In this document: positions 16,153-23,457 of the stretch, piece after piece | Numbering within the stretch: the stretch's first letter is position 1 | How the letters are laid out: every line of letters starts with the position of its first letter | From: Micromonospora siamensis | Lineage (GTDB): Bacteria > Actinomycetota > Actinomycetes > Mycobacteriales > Micromonosporaceae | Direction: 5' to 3' | DNA: 64,000 nucleotides | NCBI RefSeq assembly: GCF_900090305.1 | Contig: NZ_LT607751.1 | Span: 2,108,001 to 2,172,000, forward strand | Notes under the pieces: generated by a model | Told to the model about the DNA's origin: nothing | The model's database searches: none | The model's input: the letters and a program-made list of their open reading frames with translations, nothing else | Made by a program: the position numbers and the translations under genes

Positions 16153-17019
16153 ATGGCCGTGCAGACCGGACTGGGCGAGCCCCGCGGCCCCTGGTTCATC
16201 TCCCCGGAGCTGGACCCGGACGGGCGGACCGTCCCGGGCGGGCCGGGGCCGGCGGGTGGGCCGGGCCGTCGGTGGCGCCGGCCGGGGCGGCTGATGACCG
16301 CGCTGACGGTGGTGGCGCTCTCCACCGTCTCGGGCGCCGTGGCCGGCGGCTGGGTGGCCGGGCGGGACGGTCCGGCCGGTCCGGCCGCCGCCTCCGCCGC
16401 GCCGGTGCCGGCGGAGCTGGTCACCGCCGCGCAGAAGACCGTGCCCGGGGTGGTGTCGGTGATGGTGGGTGGAGCGGGCGGCGCCTCGGCCACCGGGTCC
16501 GGCTTCGCCATCGACGACGAGCAGCACATCGTCACCAACGACCACATCCTGGCGAAGGGGGGCGGCGGCGCGGTGACCGTGGAGATGCCCGACGGGCGCC
16601 GGTTCACCGCCCAGGTGGTGGGCCGGGAGCCGGCCAGCGACCTGGCCGTGCTCAAGGTGCCCGCCTCCGCCGGGCTGTCCCCGCTGCCGCTGGCCAAGCC
16701 CAACACCACCCGGGTCGGTGAGCCGGTGCTCGCGGTCGGCTCCCCGCTCGGATTGGCCGGGACCGTCACCGCCGGCATCGTCAGCGCGTTGAACCGTCAG
16801 GTACGGCTCGGCGCCGGGCGGCACAGCGCTGTCCAGACCGACGCCTCGATCAACCCCGGCAACTCGGGCGGGCCGCTGGTCAACGCCCGCGGCGAGGTGG
16901 TCGGGGTGAACACCGCGATCGCCACGATCGACGGCAGCGGCTCGATCGGGATCGGTTTCGCCATCCCGATCGACCAGGTCCGGCAGACCGCCGACATCAT
17001 CATCGGCAAGGGCGGCTGA
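16153..17019 (+). CDS. Membrane-anchored trypsin-like serine protease, HtrA-type without PDZ
   Basis: The protein has 288 residues. ATG 16153 follows GAGGAGCG, 41 nt after the VWA gene, so it probably belongs to the same operon. A Pro/Gly-rich cytosolic N-terminus leads to one membrane helix (47-66) and an S1C-type protease domain: His131 in VTNDHILA, Asp163 in ASDLAVLKV and Ser238 in NPGNSGGPL. The chain ends soon after the protease fold (FAIPIDQVRQTADIIIGKGG), so the usual HtrA/DegP PDZ domain is missing. Extracytoplasmic quality control, or processing linked to the VWA complex, is inferred from position. Confidence 0.9.
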   Translation: MAVQTGLGEPRGPWFISPELDPDGRTVPGGPGPAGGPGRRWRRPGRLMTALTVVALSTVSGAVAGGWVAGRDGPAGPAAASAAPVPAELVTAAQKTVPGVVSVMVGGAGGASATGSGFAIDDEQHIVTNDHILAKGGGGAVTVEMPDGRRFTAQVVGREPASDLAVLKVPASAGLSPLPLAKPNTTRVGEPVLAVGSPLGLAGTVTAGIVSALNRQVRLGAGRHSAVQTDASINPGNSGGPLVNARGEVVGVNTAIATIDGSGSIGIGFAIPIDQVRQTADIIIGKGG

Positions 17020-17128
17020 CCTGCGAAGATCCATTGTGGGAGCTGGGCGAACGGGATAACTGTCAGATATCTGGCATAAGCCCATCGGGCCATGGAAATA
17101 TTACGCTGAGTATGGATAACTCACGGGG

Positions 17129-17437
17129 ATGGAACGGTCCCTGATGGCAATCCTGCTGGCGGTCGGCTTGCTGGTCGGCGGAGTGATGGGTGCGGCCTAC
17201 GCGCGGGCCAGACGCGGCTGGGCCGACTACCAGAACACGAAGAAGAGCGTCCCGGGCCTGCGCCGGTTGGCCTGGCTGCTGATCCGGCTGGCGGCCACGA
17301 AGATCGGCATCGTGGCCCTGCTCCTGGTCGGCGCCGTCGCGTACGCCGCCGCCGGGCCCGACCACGAACAGGCCGGGCCGACGCCCAGCCCCACCCCGAG
17401 CCCGTCCGCCACGCCCGCCCACCGCACCGGGCGCTAG
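17129..17437 (+). CDS. Small membrane protein
   Basis: A 102-residue protein of unknown function. Two hydrophobic helices (about 5-24 and 49-73) flank a basic loop (ARARRGWADYQNTKKSVPGLRR). The tail, rich in Pro, Ser and Thr (PTPSPTPSPSATP), should lie outside the membrane or be disordered. No strong Shine-Dalgarno sequence precedes ATG 17129. A palindrome CAGATATCTG (17064-17073) lies in the promoter region. Its stop codon TAG overlaps the -10 box of the next gene. Confidence 0.65.
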   Translation: MERSLMAILLAVGLLVGGVMGAAYARARRGWADYQNTKKSVPGLRRLAWLLIRLAATKIGIVALLLVGAVAYAAAGPDHEQAGPTPSPTPSPSATPAHRTGR

Positions 17438-17446
17438 CCTCAGGAG

Positions 17447-17872
17447 GTGGACGGCGGACTGCGGGTGAGTGATCGGCTTGTCGTACCCGCCGCCGAGCTG
17501 CGGGAACGCTTCTCCCGCTCGTCCGGGCCCGGCGGGCAGGGGGTCAACACCGCCGACTCGCGGGTCGAGTTGAGCTTCGATCTGGCCGGCTCGCCGAGCG
17601 TTCCCGAGTCGCTACGGGCGCGGGCGCTGGAGCGGCTCGCCGGCCGGCTCGTCGACGGGGTGCTGACCATCGCCGCCAGTGAGCACCGGGCGCAGCTGGC
17701 CAACCGGGAAGCCGCCCGCGAACGGCTGGCGGCGCTGCTCCGCGAGGCGATCGCCCCGCCGCCCAAGGCCCGCCGGCCCACCCGACCCTCCCGGGGCGCC
17801 AAGGAGCGCCGGCTCGCCGACAAGAAACGGCAGTCCCAGCGCAAGCGCGACCGCCGGGTGGACGGCGACTGA
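17447..17872 (+). CDS. arfB: ArfB/YaeJ-type ribosome-rescue peptidyl-tRNA hydrolase
   Basis: The protein has 141 residues. The catalytic GGQ motif (29-31, in SRSSGPGGQGVNTADSRVEL) is that of class I release factors. The basic, disordered C-terminal tail (RPSRGAKERRLADKKRQSQRKRDRR) is the feature ArfB uses to enter the empty mRNA channel of stalled ribosomes. It hydrolyses peptidyl-tRNA on non-stop complexes. GTG 17447 directly abuts AGGAG, too close for a ribosome site, but TAGCCT ends 6 nt upstream, so the message is probably leaderless. GTG 17465 is an alternative start. Confidence 0.88.
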   Translation: MDGGLRVSDRLVVPAAELRERFSRSSGPGGQGVNTADSRVELSFDLAGSPSVPESLRARALERLAGRLVDGVLTIAASEHRAQLANREAARERLAALLREAIAPPPKARRPTRPSRGAKERRLADKKRQSQRKRDRRVDGD

Positions 17873-17900
17873 GGGCGGGGCGACAGCTGACCGGGGCCGG

Positions 17901-18773
17901 TCAGAGTCGGTCGATCGCCGCCAACAGGCGACCGCGCAGCCCGGCCGCCCGCTCGGCGAAACCACGCTGGGCCGTCGCGTACTCGGCCCGTCCCTCCGCC
18001 GTCTCCACCCTCACCGGCGGATGGCCGAGCGCGGCCAGGTCGTACGGGCTGGCCCGCATGTCCAGCGTCCGGATCTCCCGGGCCAGCTCGAAACAGTCGG
18101 CGACCAGCTCGCTCGGCACCAGCGGGGAGAGCTTGTACGACCACTTGTAGAGGTCCATGTTGGCGTGTAGGCACCCCGGCTGCTCCAGCGCGTGCTGGGT
18201 CTCCCGGGTCGGGGTGAGCAGGTTCAGCGGCCGGGCCGGCGCGGTGAAGAACCGGTACGCGTCGAAGTGGCTGCACCGCACGCCGCGCTCCCGCACCACC
18301 TCCGCCGTCCGCTCCGGCGTCAGCCGCAACGGCCAGGCGTTGTGCCGGACCTCCTCCTGGGTCTGCCGGTAGACCATCGCCCACTCGTGCATCCCGAAAC
18401 AGCCCAGGTGGGCGGGGCGGGACGCGGTCGCGGCGAGCAGGTCCCGGATCCAGCTCAGCGACTCGGCGCGGCGTTCGCGTACCCGATCGGTGTCGAGGGT
18501 GACCCCGGCGGCGTCGGCGCGGTAGTCCCGGCCGAACTCGCCCGGTTCGGCGTCGCGCAGCGTCACCCCGGCGCCGGGGTGCCAGCGGCGCAGCTGGGCG
18601 GGGCGGTGCGAGTAGTAGGTGAAGAGGAAGTCCTCCACCGGGTGCCTGCCGCCGACCCGCCGGCGGGCCAGGTGCGGGGCGAGCCAGGCGTCCATCCGGC
18701 GCTCGTGCGCCGCCCGCCGGGCCCGCCAGTCCGCCGCGTCGAGCACGGTGGCGGGGGCGAGGGCGGCGGTCAC
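17901..18773 (-). CDS. Conserved protein often annotated 3-methyladenine DNA glycosylase
   Basis: The protein has 290 residues and no signal peptide or membrane helix. Conserved-looking blocks are HPVEDFLFTYYSHRPAQLRRWHPG, CFGMHEWAMVYR, SHFDAYRFFTAPA, PTRETQHALEQPGCLHANMDLYKW and LDMRASPYDLAALG. I recall this family as an actinobacterial group usually labelled 3-methyladenine DNA glycosylase. I see no helix-hairpin-helix or classical AlkA/Tag motif, so the enzymatic label should be treated with care. It converges with arfB and stands alone. Confidence 0.65.
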   Translation of the reverse strand: MTAALAPATVLDAADWRARRAAHERRMDAWLAPHLARRRVGGRHPVEDFLFTYYSHRPAQLRRWHPGAGVTLRDAEPGEFGRDYRADAAGVTLDTDRVRERRAESLSWIRDLLAATASRPAHLGCFGMHEWAMVYRQTQEEVRHNAWPLRLTPERTAEVVRERGVRCSHFDAYRFFTAPARPLNLLTPTRETQHALEQPGCLHANMDLYKWSYKLSPLVPSELVADCFELAREIRTLDMRASPYDLAALGHPPVRVETAEGRAEYATAQRGFAERAAGLRGRLLAAIDRL

Positions 18774-18806
18774 CGGACCAGGGTACGACCGCCGCCCCGC
18801 CCCCGG

Positions 18807-20393
18807 TCAGGGCACGTCCACCCGGACCCCGGCGGAGAACACCCCGCTGCGCAGTTCGAGCTGTCTGGGCGCGTCCGTGCCGTTGACGGTGAAGACCAGT
18901 GGCAGCACCTTCCGGCTGCCCGCCGCCACCGGCTCGGCGAAGACGTCCCGCCCCTGGTTGGCGGCCCGGGTGGCCGCCTCGTCGGCACTGACCCAGGTGC
19001 CGCCCGGCAGGTAGGCCCGCTGGAGCTGGCCGTGCCAGGTCTGCTGTTCGGGCGTGAGGTTGCGCACGCCGACCGTGGCCTGGCACTCCCGGTCGCTGAC
19101 CGCCGTCGCCGCGGCGGCGCAGGCCACCCGGTAGACGGTGAACTCGAACGCGGTCTCCCGCAGCGGCGCCCCGATCGGCCCGTTGACCGTCTGTCCCACC
19201 CAGGCGCCGCTGGTCGGCTGCTTCTGGGTGTCGATGGCGGCCACCCGCTGGGTGGCGGTCCAGGCAGCCGCGCCGACCACTCCGGCGAGGACCGCCGCGG
19301 CCACCCCGACCGCCAGCCAGACCGGCGGGGTGCGCCGCCGCCGGGACGGACCGGGCGCCGCCGGTTGCGGATAGACGCTGCCCCGCACCGGTACGCCGGA
19401 GTACAGGGGCGTCCCGGGGCCACCGGCCGGCGCGGACCGGGCCGGGCCGGCCGGGGGGTACCCCGACCCCGGCGAGGCGGTGGCGCGACGGCGACGTCCG
19501 CGCTGCCACCACCAGAGCGCACCGGCCGTGATCACCAGCGCCGCGGTCAGGGCGGCGAGCAGCACCGGGGTACGCCGCCAGGTCGGCGCGGGCGTCACCG
19601 ACGCCGCCGGCACCGTACCGCCCGACCAGGTCGCCGTGGCGCAGTCGTACGGCTGGCTGCCGTCCTCGCTCAGGGCGCAGGCCGGTGCGGTGACCGCCCG
19701 GCCCGGCGGCGGGATGGAGAGCGCGGTGTGCAGGGTGGTGGTGCTCCGCGCGGGCAGGGTGAGCTGCCAGGTGATCTCACCGGGCGTGGCCCGCCCGGCC
19801 GCCCGGGTCGCCGTTCCGCCGGCGGTGACCGTGGTGGCCCGGGTGCCGTCGGGCACCTCCTGGCGCACGGTGGCCGGCACCGGCGTACCGCTGGCGTTGC
19901 GCACGTCGATCCGGTAGCCCGGCGCGGGCGTCCGGGCCGGGCTCACCGCCACGGTGACGGCTCCCGGCGCGATGGCCCGGACCAGCGGCCGGGACGGCGG
20001 GCTCGCCGTTCCGGAGCGGTTCGCCCGGGGCGCGGCCGAGCCGGCCGGAGCCGCGGGCCCGGTGGGAACGGCGGCCCCGGTGGGCACCGTCGGATCGGTC
20101 GCCGCCGCCGCGGGCCCGCCCGGCACCGGCCCGCCCGGTGCGGGCGCGTTGGGCGCCGGTCCGCCCGGCTCGGGCGCCGCCGGTGCGGCCGGAGCGGCGC
20201 CGCCGGGGGCCGGCGCGGCGCCGCCGGGGGCCGGCGCGGCCGGTTCCGGGGCGGGTGGCTCCGGCGCGGGCACGGCGGCCGCGACGGGCGCGGCGTGCGG
20301 CGCGGGATGGTGGACCGCCGGTACGGCGGCGAGGACGCCCAGGCAGTTGACCAGCACTGCGAGGGCCCTGTGGTGTCGTCTCGATGCAGGCAT
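18807..20393 (-). CDS. Secreted/membrane protein with Pro-Ala-rich stalk
   Basis: I do not recognise this 528-residue protein. It has an N-terminal signal segment (residues 9-25), then a low-complexity Ala/Pro/Gly stalk (about 30-120). An extracellular beta-rich module with a cysteine pair (CALSEDGSQPYDC) follows. Next come a membrane helix (about 275-295), a basic cytosolic linker (RRRRATASPG, RRRRTPPVW) and a second helix (about 360-380). The final domain (TAFEFTVYRVAC to RQLELRSGVFSAGVRVDVP) resembles the DUF4352-like beta sandwiches that sense or bind ligands outside the cell. The two helices put both folded domains on the same outer side. It is divergent from the FAH gene. Confidence 0.7.
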   Translation of the reverse strand: MPASRRHHRALAVLVNCLGVLAAVPAVHHPAPHAAPVAAAVPAPEPPAPEPAAPAPGGAAPAPGGAAPAAPAAPEPGGPAPNAPAPGGPVPGGPAAAATDPTVPTGAAVPTGPAAPAGSAAPRANRSGTASPPSRPLVRAIAPGAVTVAVSPARTPAPGYRIDVRNASGTPVPATVRQEVPDGTRATTVTAGGTATRAAGRATPGEITWQLTLPARSTTTLHTALSIPPPGRAVTAPACALSEDGSQPYDCATATWSGGTVPAASVTPAPTWRRTPVLLAALTAALVITAGALWWWQRGRRRRATASPGSGYPPAGPARSAPAGGPGTPLYSGVPVRGSVYPQPAAPGPSRRRRTPPVWLAVGVAAAVLAGVVGAAAWTATQRVAAIDTQKQPTSGAWVGQTVNGPIGAPLRETAFEFTVYRVACAAAATAVSDRECQATVGVRNLTPEQQTWHGQLQRAYLPGGTWVSADEAATRAANQGRDVFAEPVAAGSRKVLPLVFTVNGTDAPRQLELRSGVFSAGVRVDVP

Positions 20394-20531
20394 ACGAACG
20401 AACCTCCGGAGCCGACGCTAGGGGCGCGGTCACGTCGAGCGGGTACGAAGTCGCGATTCCCACCCCTGCCGCCGACGGGTGACGTAGGGTGCCTCGGCTC
20501 CGACCCGCCCGCCCGTGCCGTCGCCGGGAGC

Positions 20532-20537
20532 TACATT
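20532..20537 (+). promoter_or_regulatory. -10 element of a leaderless FAH gene
   Basis: TACATT is followed by six nt and then the GTG start at 20544; no ribosome site is present. Confidence 0.5.
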
Positions 20538-20543
20538 GAGCTG

Positions 20544-21347
20544 GTGCGTATCGCTCGTTTTGCTCATGCCAAGGGAATGTCGTTCGGGGTCGTCGAGGGG
20601 GAGCCGGAGGCCGGCCCGCAGGGGCTGACCATCGCCGAGATCGAGGGTCACCCGTTCGGCTCGATCCAGTTCAGCGGCGCGCGGTGGGCGCTGTCGGACG
20701 TCCGGCTGCTCTCGCCGATCCTGCCCAGCAAGGTGGTCTGCGTCGGCCGCAACTACGCCGAGCACGCCGCGGAACACGGCAGTGAGGTGCCGAAGGAGCC
20801 GCTGCTGTTCCTGAAACCGTCCACCTCGGTGATCGGCCCCCGGGACGCCATCCGGCTGCCGGTCTTCTCCAAGCAGGTCGAGCACGAGGCCGAGCTCGCC
20901 GTCGTGATCGGCGCCCCGGGCGCCCGCCGCGCCGACCGGGCCGCCGCCGAGCGGGCCATCTTCGGCTACACCTGCGCCAACGACGTGACCGCGCGGGACC
21001 TCCAGCGCTCCGACGGGCAGTGGACCCGGGCCAAGGGCTTCGACTCGTTCTGCCCGATCGGCCCGTGGATCACCACCGGGCTGGACGTGCGGGACCTGGA
21101 GATCCGCTGCGAGGTGGGTCGCAACCCGGAGGAGATGGAGGTACGCCAGCTGGGTCGCACGAAGGACATGGTCTTCGACGTGCCGGCCCTGGTGTCGTAC
21201 ATCTCCCACGTGATGACGTTGCTCCCGGGCGACGTGGTGCTGACCGGCACGCCGGCAGGGGTTAGCCCGCTCGCCGACGGGGATACGGTCAGCGTCCGCA
21301 TCGAGGGCATCGGGGAACTGACCAACCCGGTGGTCCCGGTCGCATGA
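20544..21347 (+). CDS. Fumarylacetoacetate hydrolase family protein
   Basis: The protein has 267 residues. The FAH fold begins after a short N-terminal domain: VVCVGRNYAEHAAEHG, PLLFLKPSTSVIGP, then the metal-binding Glu pair in VEHEAELAVVIG and GYTCANDVTARDLQ. It also has FDSFCPIGPW, VFDVPALVSYISHVMTLLPGDVVLTGTPAGV and TVSVRIEGIGELTNPV. Relatives include acylpyruvases, 2-hydroxyhepta-2,4-diene-1,7-dioate isomerases and oxaloacetate decarboxylases; the substrate cannot be fixed here. In Mycobacterium and Streptomyces the orthologue sits beside gltX, which is absent here. GTG 20544 is probably leaderless. Confidence 0.92.
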   Translation: MRIARFAHAKGMSFGVVEGEPEAGPQGLTIAEIEGHPFGSIQFSGARWALSDVRLLSPILPSKVVCVGRNYAEHAAEHGSEVPKEPLLFLKPSTSVIGPRDAIRLPVFSKQVEHEAELAVVIGAPGARRADRAAAERAIFGYTCANDVTARDLQRSDGQWTRAKGFDSFCPIGPWITTGLDVRDLEIRCEVGRNPEEMEVRQLGRTKDMVFDVPALVSYISHVMTLLPGDVVLTGTPAGVSPLADGDTVSVRIEGIGELTNPVVPVA

Positions 21348-21398
21348 CCCGCATCGGGCCCTGAACCCGCAGGTCAGGGGTAGTTTCGGGGGCCCGAT

Positions 21399-21428
21399 TT
21401 GGCCTCGGCGGCGCCGGGAGGGTAATGT
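21399..21428 (+). promoter_or_regulatory. tRNA-Gln promoter
   Basis: TTGGCC (21399-21404) and TAATGT (21423-21428) are 18 nt apart. Transcription would start about 20 nt before the mature tRNA. Confidence 0.5.
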
Positions 21429-21454
21429 TTCTTCCCGGCACCGCAAGGCGCCGA

Positions 21455-21526
21455 TGGGGTATGGGGTAATTGGCAGCCCGACTGATTCTGGTTCAGTTAG
21501 TCTAGGTTCGAGTCCTGGTACCCCAG
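21455..21526 (+). tRNA. tRNA-Gln (anticodon CTG)
   Basis: The acceptor arms TGGGGTA and TACCCCA pair fully. The anticodon stem ACTGA/TCAGT encloses loop TTCTGGT with CTG at the anticodon. The T-arm carries GTTCGAGTC. It is 72 nt including discriminator G, and CCA is not encoded. Confidence 0.96.
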
Positions 21527-21577
21527 CGCTGCCGAGGGTCGCGAGATCCTCTGGCCGCTGGATTCTTCCGAGTTCAG

Positions 21578-21608
21578 CTCCGGCCTCCGCGAGGGGTCGG
21601 AGTTGTTC
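21578..21608 (+). terminator. Probable terminator of tRNA-Gln
   Basis: CTCCGGCC pairs with GGTCGGAG (one G-T) around a 9-nt loop, followed by TTGTTCTC. Confidence 0.5.
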
Positions 21609-21613
21609 TCTGA

Positions 21614-21619
21614 TAGAGT
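21614..21619 (+). promoter_or_regulatory. -10 element of first tRNA-Glu unit
   Basis: TAGAGT in the context CTGATAGAGT lies 43 nt before the tRNA. The same GATAGA-CT context recurs before the second copy. Confidence 0.45.
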
Positions 21620-21662
21620 GCAGCTTCCCTGCCCGCGAGGGTCGGGGAGCAACGAAAGTTCT

Positions 21663-21735
21663 GGCCCCGTCGTCTAGCGGCCCAGGACGCCGCCCTCTCA
21701 AGGCGGTAGCGCCGGTTCGAATCCGGTCGGGGCTA
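21663..21735 (+). tRNA. tRNA-Glu (anticodon CTC), copy 1
   Basis: The 73-nt gene has acceptor GGCCCCG/CGGGGCT (G1-U72), D-stem GTCT/GGAC, anticodon stem CCGCC/GGCGG with loop CTCTCAA (anticodon CTC), and T-arm GCCGG/CCGGT. The discriminator is A and CCA is not encoded. It is identical to copy 2. Confidence 0.97.
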
Positions 21736-21742
21736 CAGCGCG

Positions 21743-21775
21743 AAGCCCGTCCCACCTCGGTGGGGCGGGCTTTTT
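21743..21775 (+). terminator. Terminator of tRNA-Glu copy 1
   Basis: AAGCCCGTCCCAC pairs with the following GTGGGGCGGGCTT and runs into five T residues. Confidence 0.8.
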
Positions 21776-21872
21776 CGTGTCCCGGTTCGGTGCTGCGCCG
21801 GCCGGTCTTCGCGCGTCCCGGCGTCCTGTCGTGCGGGCCCACCCCCGCCGCAGGGGAGCCATCGGATTCCGA

Positions 21873-21878
21873 TAGACT
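21873..21878 (+). promoter_or_regulatory. -10 element of second tRNA-Glu unit
   Basis: TAGACT in the context CCGATAGACT lies 43 nt before tRNA-Glu copy 2, the same spacing as in copy 1. Confidence 0.45.
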
Positions 21879-21921
21879 ACTGCCGCACCGCTCGCCAGGG
21901 CGGTGATGCAGCAAAAGTTCT

Positions 21922-21994
21922 GGCCCCGTCGTCTAGCGGCCCAGGACGCCGCCCTCTCAAGGCGGTAGCGCCGGTTCGAATCCGGTCGGGGCTA
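21922..21994 (+). tRNA. tRNA-Glu (anticodon CTC), copy 2
   Basis: This is an exact 73-nt duplicate of copy 1, 259 bp downstream, with its own -10 box and terminator. Confidence 0.97.
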
Positions 21995-21999
21995 CATCT

Positions 22000-22045
22000 G
22001 CGACGAGCCCGTCCCACTTCGGTGGGGCGGGCTCGTCGCTTTTTT
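22000..22045 (+). terminator. Terminator of tRNA-Glu copy 2
   Basis: An 18-bp stem (GCGACGAGCCCGTCCCAC and its partner, one G-T pair) ends in six T residues at 22040-22045. Its core is shared with the copy 1 terminator. Confidence 0.9.
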
Positions 22046-22219
22046 GCACTGCGGTCCGGCGCCGCAGGCCGGCCCGTGCGGCCGGCGACCTGCGGTCGGT
22101 CTGGCGCCTCGCTGTCGAGGCTCCGGCACGGCGTGCCGGGCACCGAGCGAACCGGCTGCGCCCGGTCCGTCCGGCGGTGCCGGCGGATCCGGCCCCGGCC
22201 GACCGTCCGGTGGCGCGGG

Positions 22220-22906
22220 TCAGAGGCCGGAGAGGCGCTGACCGGCGCGGACGATGGCCATCGCGTGGCGCTCGCCCGGGCGGCGACCGAGGCGTTCGAT
22301 CGGGCCGGAGATGCTGATCGCGGCGATGACGCGGCCGGTGCGGTCCCGAATCGGGGCGGAGACGCTGGCCACCCCGGCCTCCCGTTCCGCGACGCTCTGC
22401 GCCCAGCCCCGACGGCGCACCTCGGCGAGGGTGCGGCCGGTGAACTTGGAGCGGGGGAGCAGCGGCATGACCGCCTCGGGGGGCTCCCAGGCCAGCAGGA
22501 TCTGTGCCCCGGAACCCGCCGTCATGGGCAGCACGGAGCCCACCGGGACGGTGTCCCGCAGGCCGCTGGCCCGTTCGGCGGCGGCCACGCAGATCCGCTC
22601 GTCGGCCCGGCGCAGGTAGAGCTGCGCGCTCTCGCCGGTGGCGTCCCGGAGCGCGGCCAGCAGCGGTTCGGCCGCCGTCAGCAGCACGTCGGGCGCGGCG
22701 TTGGCGAGCTCACCCAGGCGCGGGCCCGGACGCCATCGGCCCTGGGTGTCCCGGACGAGCATGCGATGGATCTCCAGCGCCTGGGCCAACCGGTGCGCGG
22801 TGGCCCGGGGCAGCTTGGTGCGCTCGACGAGTTCGGCCAGGCTGGCGCCGTCGACGCAGGCGGCCAGGATGACCACCGCCTTGTCGAGTACGCCCACGCC
22901 ACTCAT
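22220..22906 (-). CDS. ndgR: IclR-family regulator NdgR/LtbR
   Basis: The 228-residue product has an N-terminal winged helix (SGVGVLDKAVVIL, LPRATAHRLAQALEIHRML) and an IclR effector domain (GESAQLYLRRADERICVAAAERASGLRDTVPVGSVLPM, GVASVSAPIRDRTGRVIAAISISGP). It closely matches remembered Streptomyces NdgR and mycobacterial LtbR, which repress leuCD and control leucine metabolism. Its usual neighbours leuC and leuD are absent; hupB comes next. ATG 22906 gives the family N-terminus. An upstream ATG at 22930 abuts GGGAGG too closely for good initiation. An 8-bp inverted repeat spans its promoter. Confidence 0.92.
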   Translation of the reverse strand: MSGVGVLDKAVVILAACVDGASLAELVERTKLPRATAHRLAQALEIHRMLVRDTQGRWRPGPRLGELANAAPDVLLTAAEPLLAALRDATGESAQLYLRRADERICVAAAERASGLRDTVPVGSVLPMTAGSGAQILLAWEPPEAVMPLLPRSKFTGRTLAEVRRRGWAQSVAEREAGVASVSAPIRDRTGRVIAAISISGPIERLGRRPGERHAMAIVRAGQRLSGL

Positions 22907-22912
22907 GCTGTG

Positions 22913-22964
22913 TCCCACGAGCCGAAACATACCTCCCAGAATCTAGGATGTCCAGATCGTGGGA
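22913..22964. promoter_or_regulatory. Inverted repeat in the ndgR promoter region
   Basis: TCCCACGA (22913-22920) and TCGTGGGA (22957-22964) are exact reverse complements 36 nt apart. They bracket an AT-richer core (AATCTAGGAT) that holds a minus-strand TAGATT. This is a candidate NdgR autoregulatory site. Confidence 0.4.
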
Positions 22965-23344
22965 GCCGCGTCACGCTCGGTTCGACCGCCCGCCGGTGGC
23001 GGCGCCCGGCCGCTGCCGCACCGGATCGACGCATCCTGTCGCTCCATCATGGACCATCGAACCCGTTCCGCGTCCACCGGCGAAGCCCTCGCCGCGGCCA
23101 CCGCCCGGCGACCGATCCCATTTGCGAACGGCGATGAAGAGTATTCGTCTGCATGATTCCCGGTGCTGCTGCGGGGGCCGGAACCATTTACCCGTACGGC
23201 TCTTGGGAACCCGTCGCCACGGGCCGGCCACGCGACATTGGACCTGCCGTACGCGCTGCCGCCGCCAGGCCCCGCCCCACCGGACCCCGTACGCCTGACT
23301 GGGCCTCGGTTTTCGCCCCTGCTCGGCGGCCTGCGTGGGTGAAT
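22965..23344. other. Gene-free gap where leuCD would be expected
   Basis: I find no LeuC or LeuD coding similarity on either strand in the 550 nt between ndgR and hupB. Short open frames here lack ribosome sites and recognisable motifs. The plus strand ends in a clear terminator at 23345, so an unannotated transcript is possible. Confidence 0.6.
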
Positions 23345-23368
23345 CCCTTGAGACACAAGGGCTTTTTT
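23345..23368 (+). terminator. Orphan rho-independent terminator
   Basis: CCCTTG, loop AGACA, CAAGGG, then C and six T residues. No plus-strand gene precedes it within 1.3 kb except the tRNAs, which have their own terminators. Confidence 0.75.
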
Positions 23369-23379
23369 CCACCGAATGT

Positions 23380-23408
23380 TTGTGTCCCGGCAGCGCAGGG
23401 CATACCGT
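23380..23408 (+). promoter_or_regulatory. hupB promoter
   Basis: TTGTGT (23380-23385) and TACCGT (23403-23408) are 17 nt apart, starting 12 nt downstream of the orphan terminator. The hupB leader would be about 43 nt. Confidence 0.5.
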
Positions 23409-23457
23409 GCGCGCAGAATGGCTCGCGTCGAGTCAGTTGCACAATCGGGAGGAAGTC

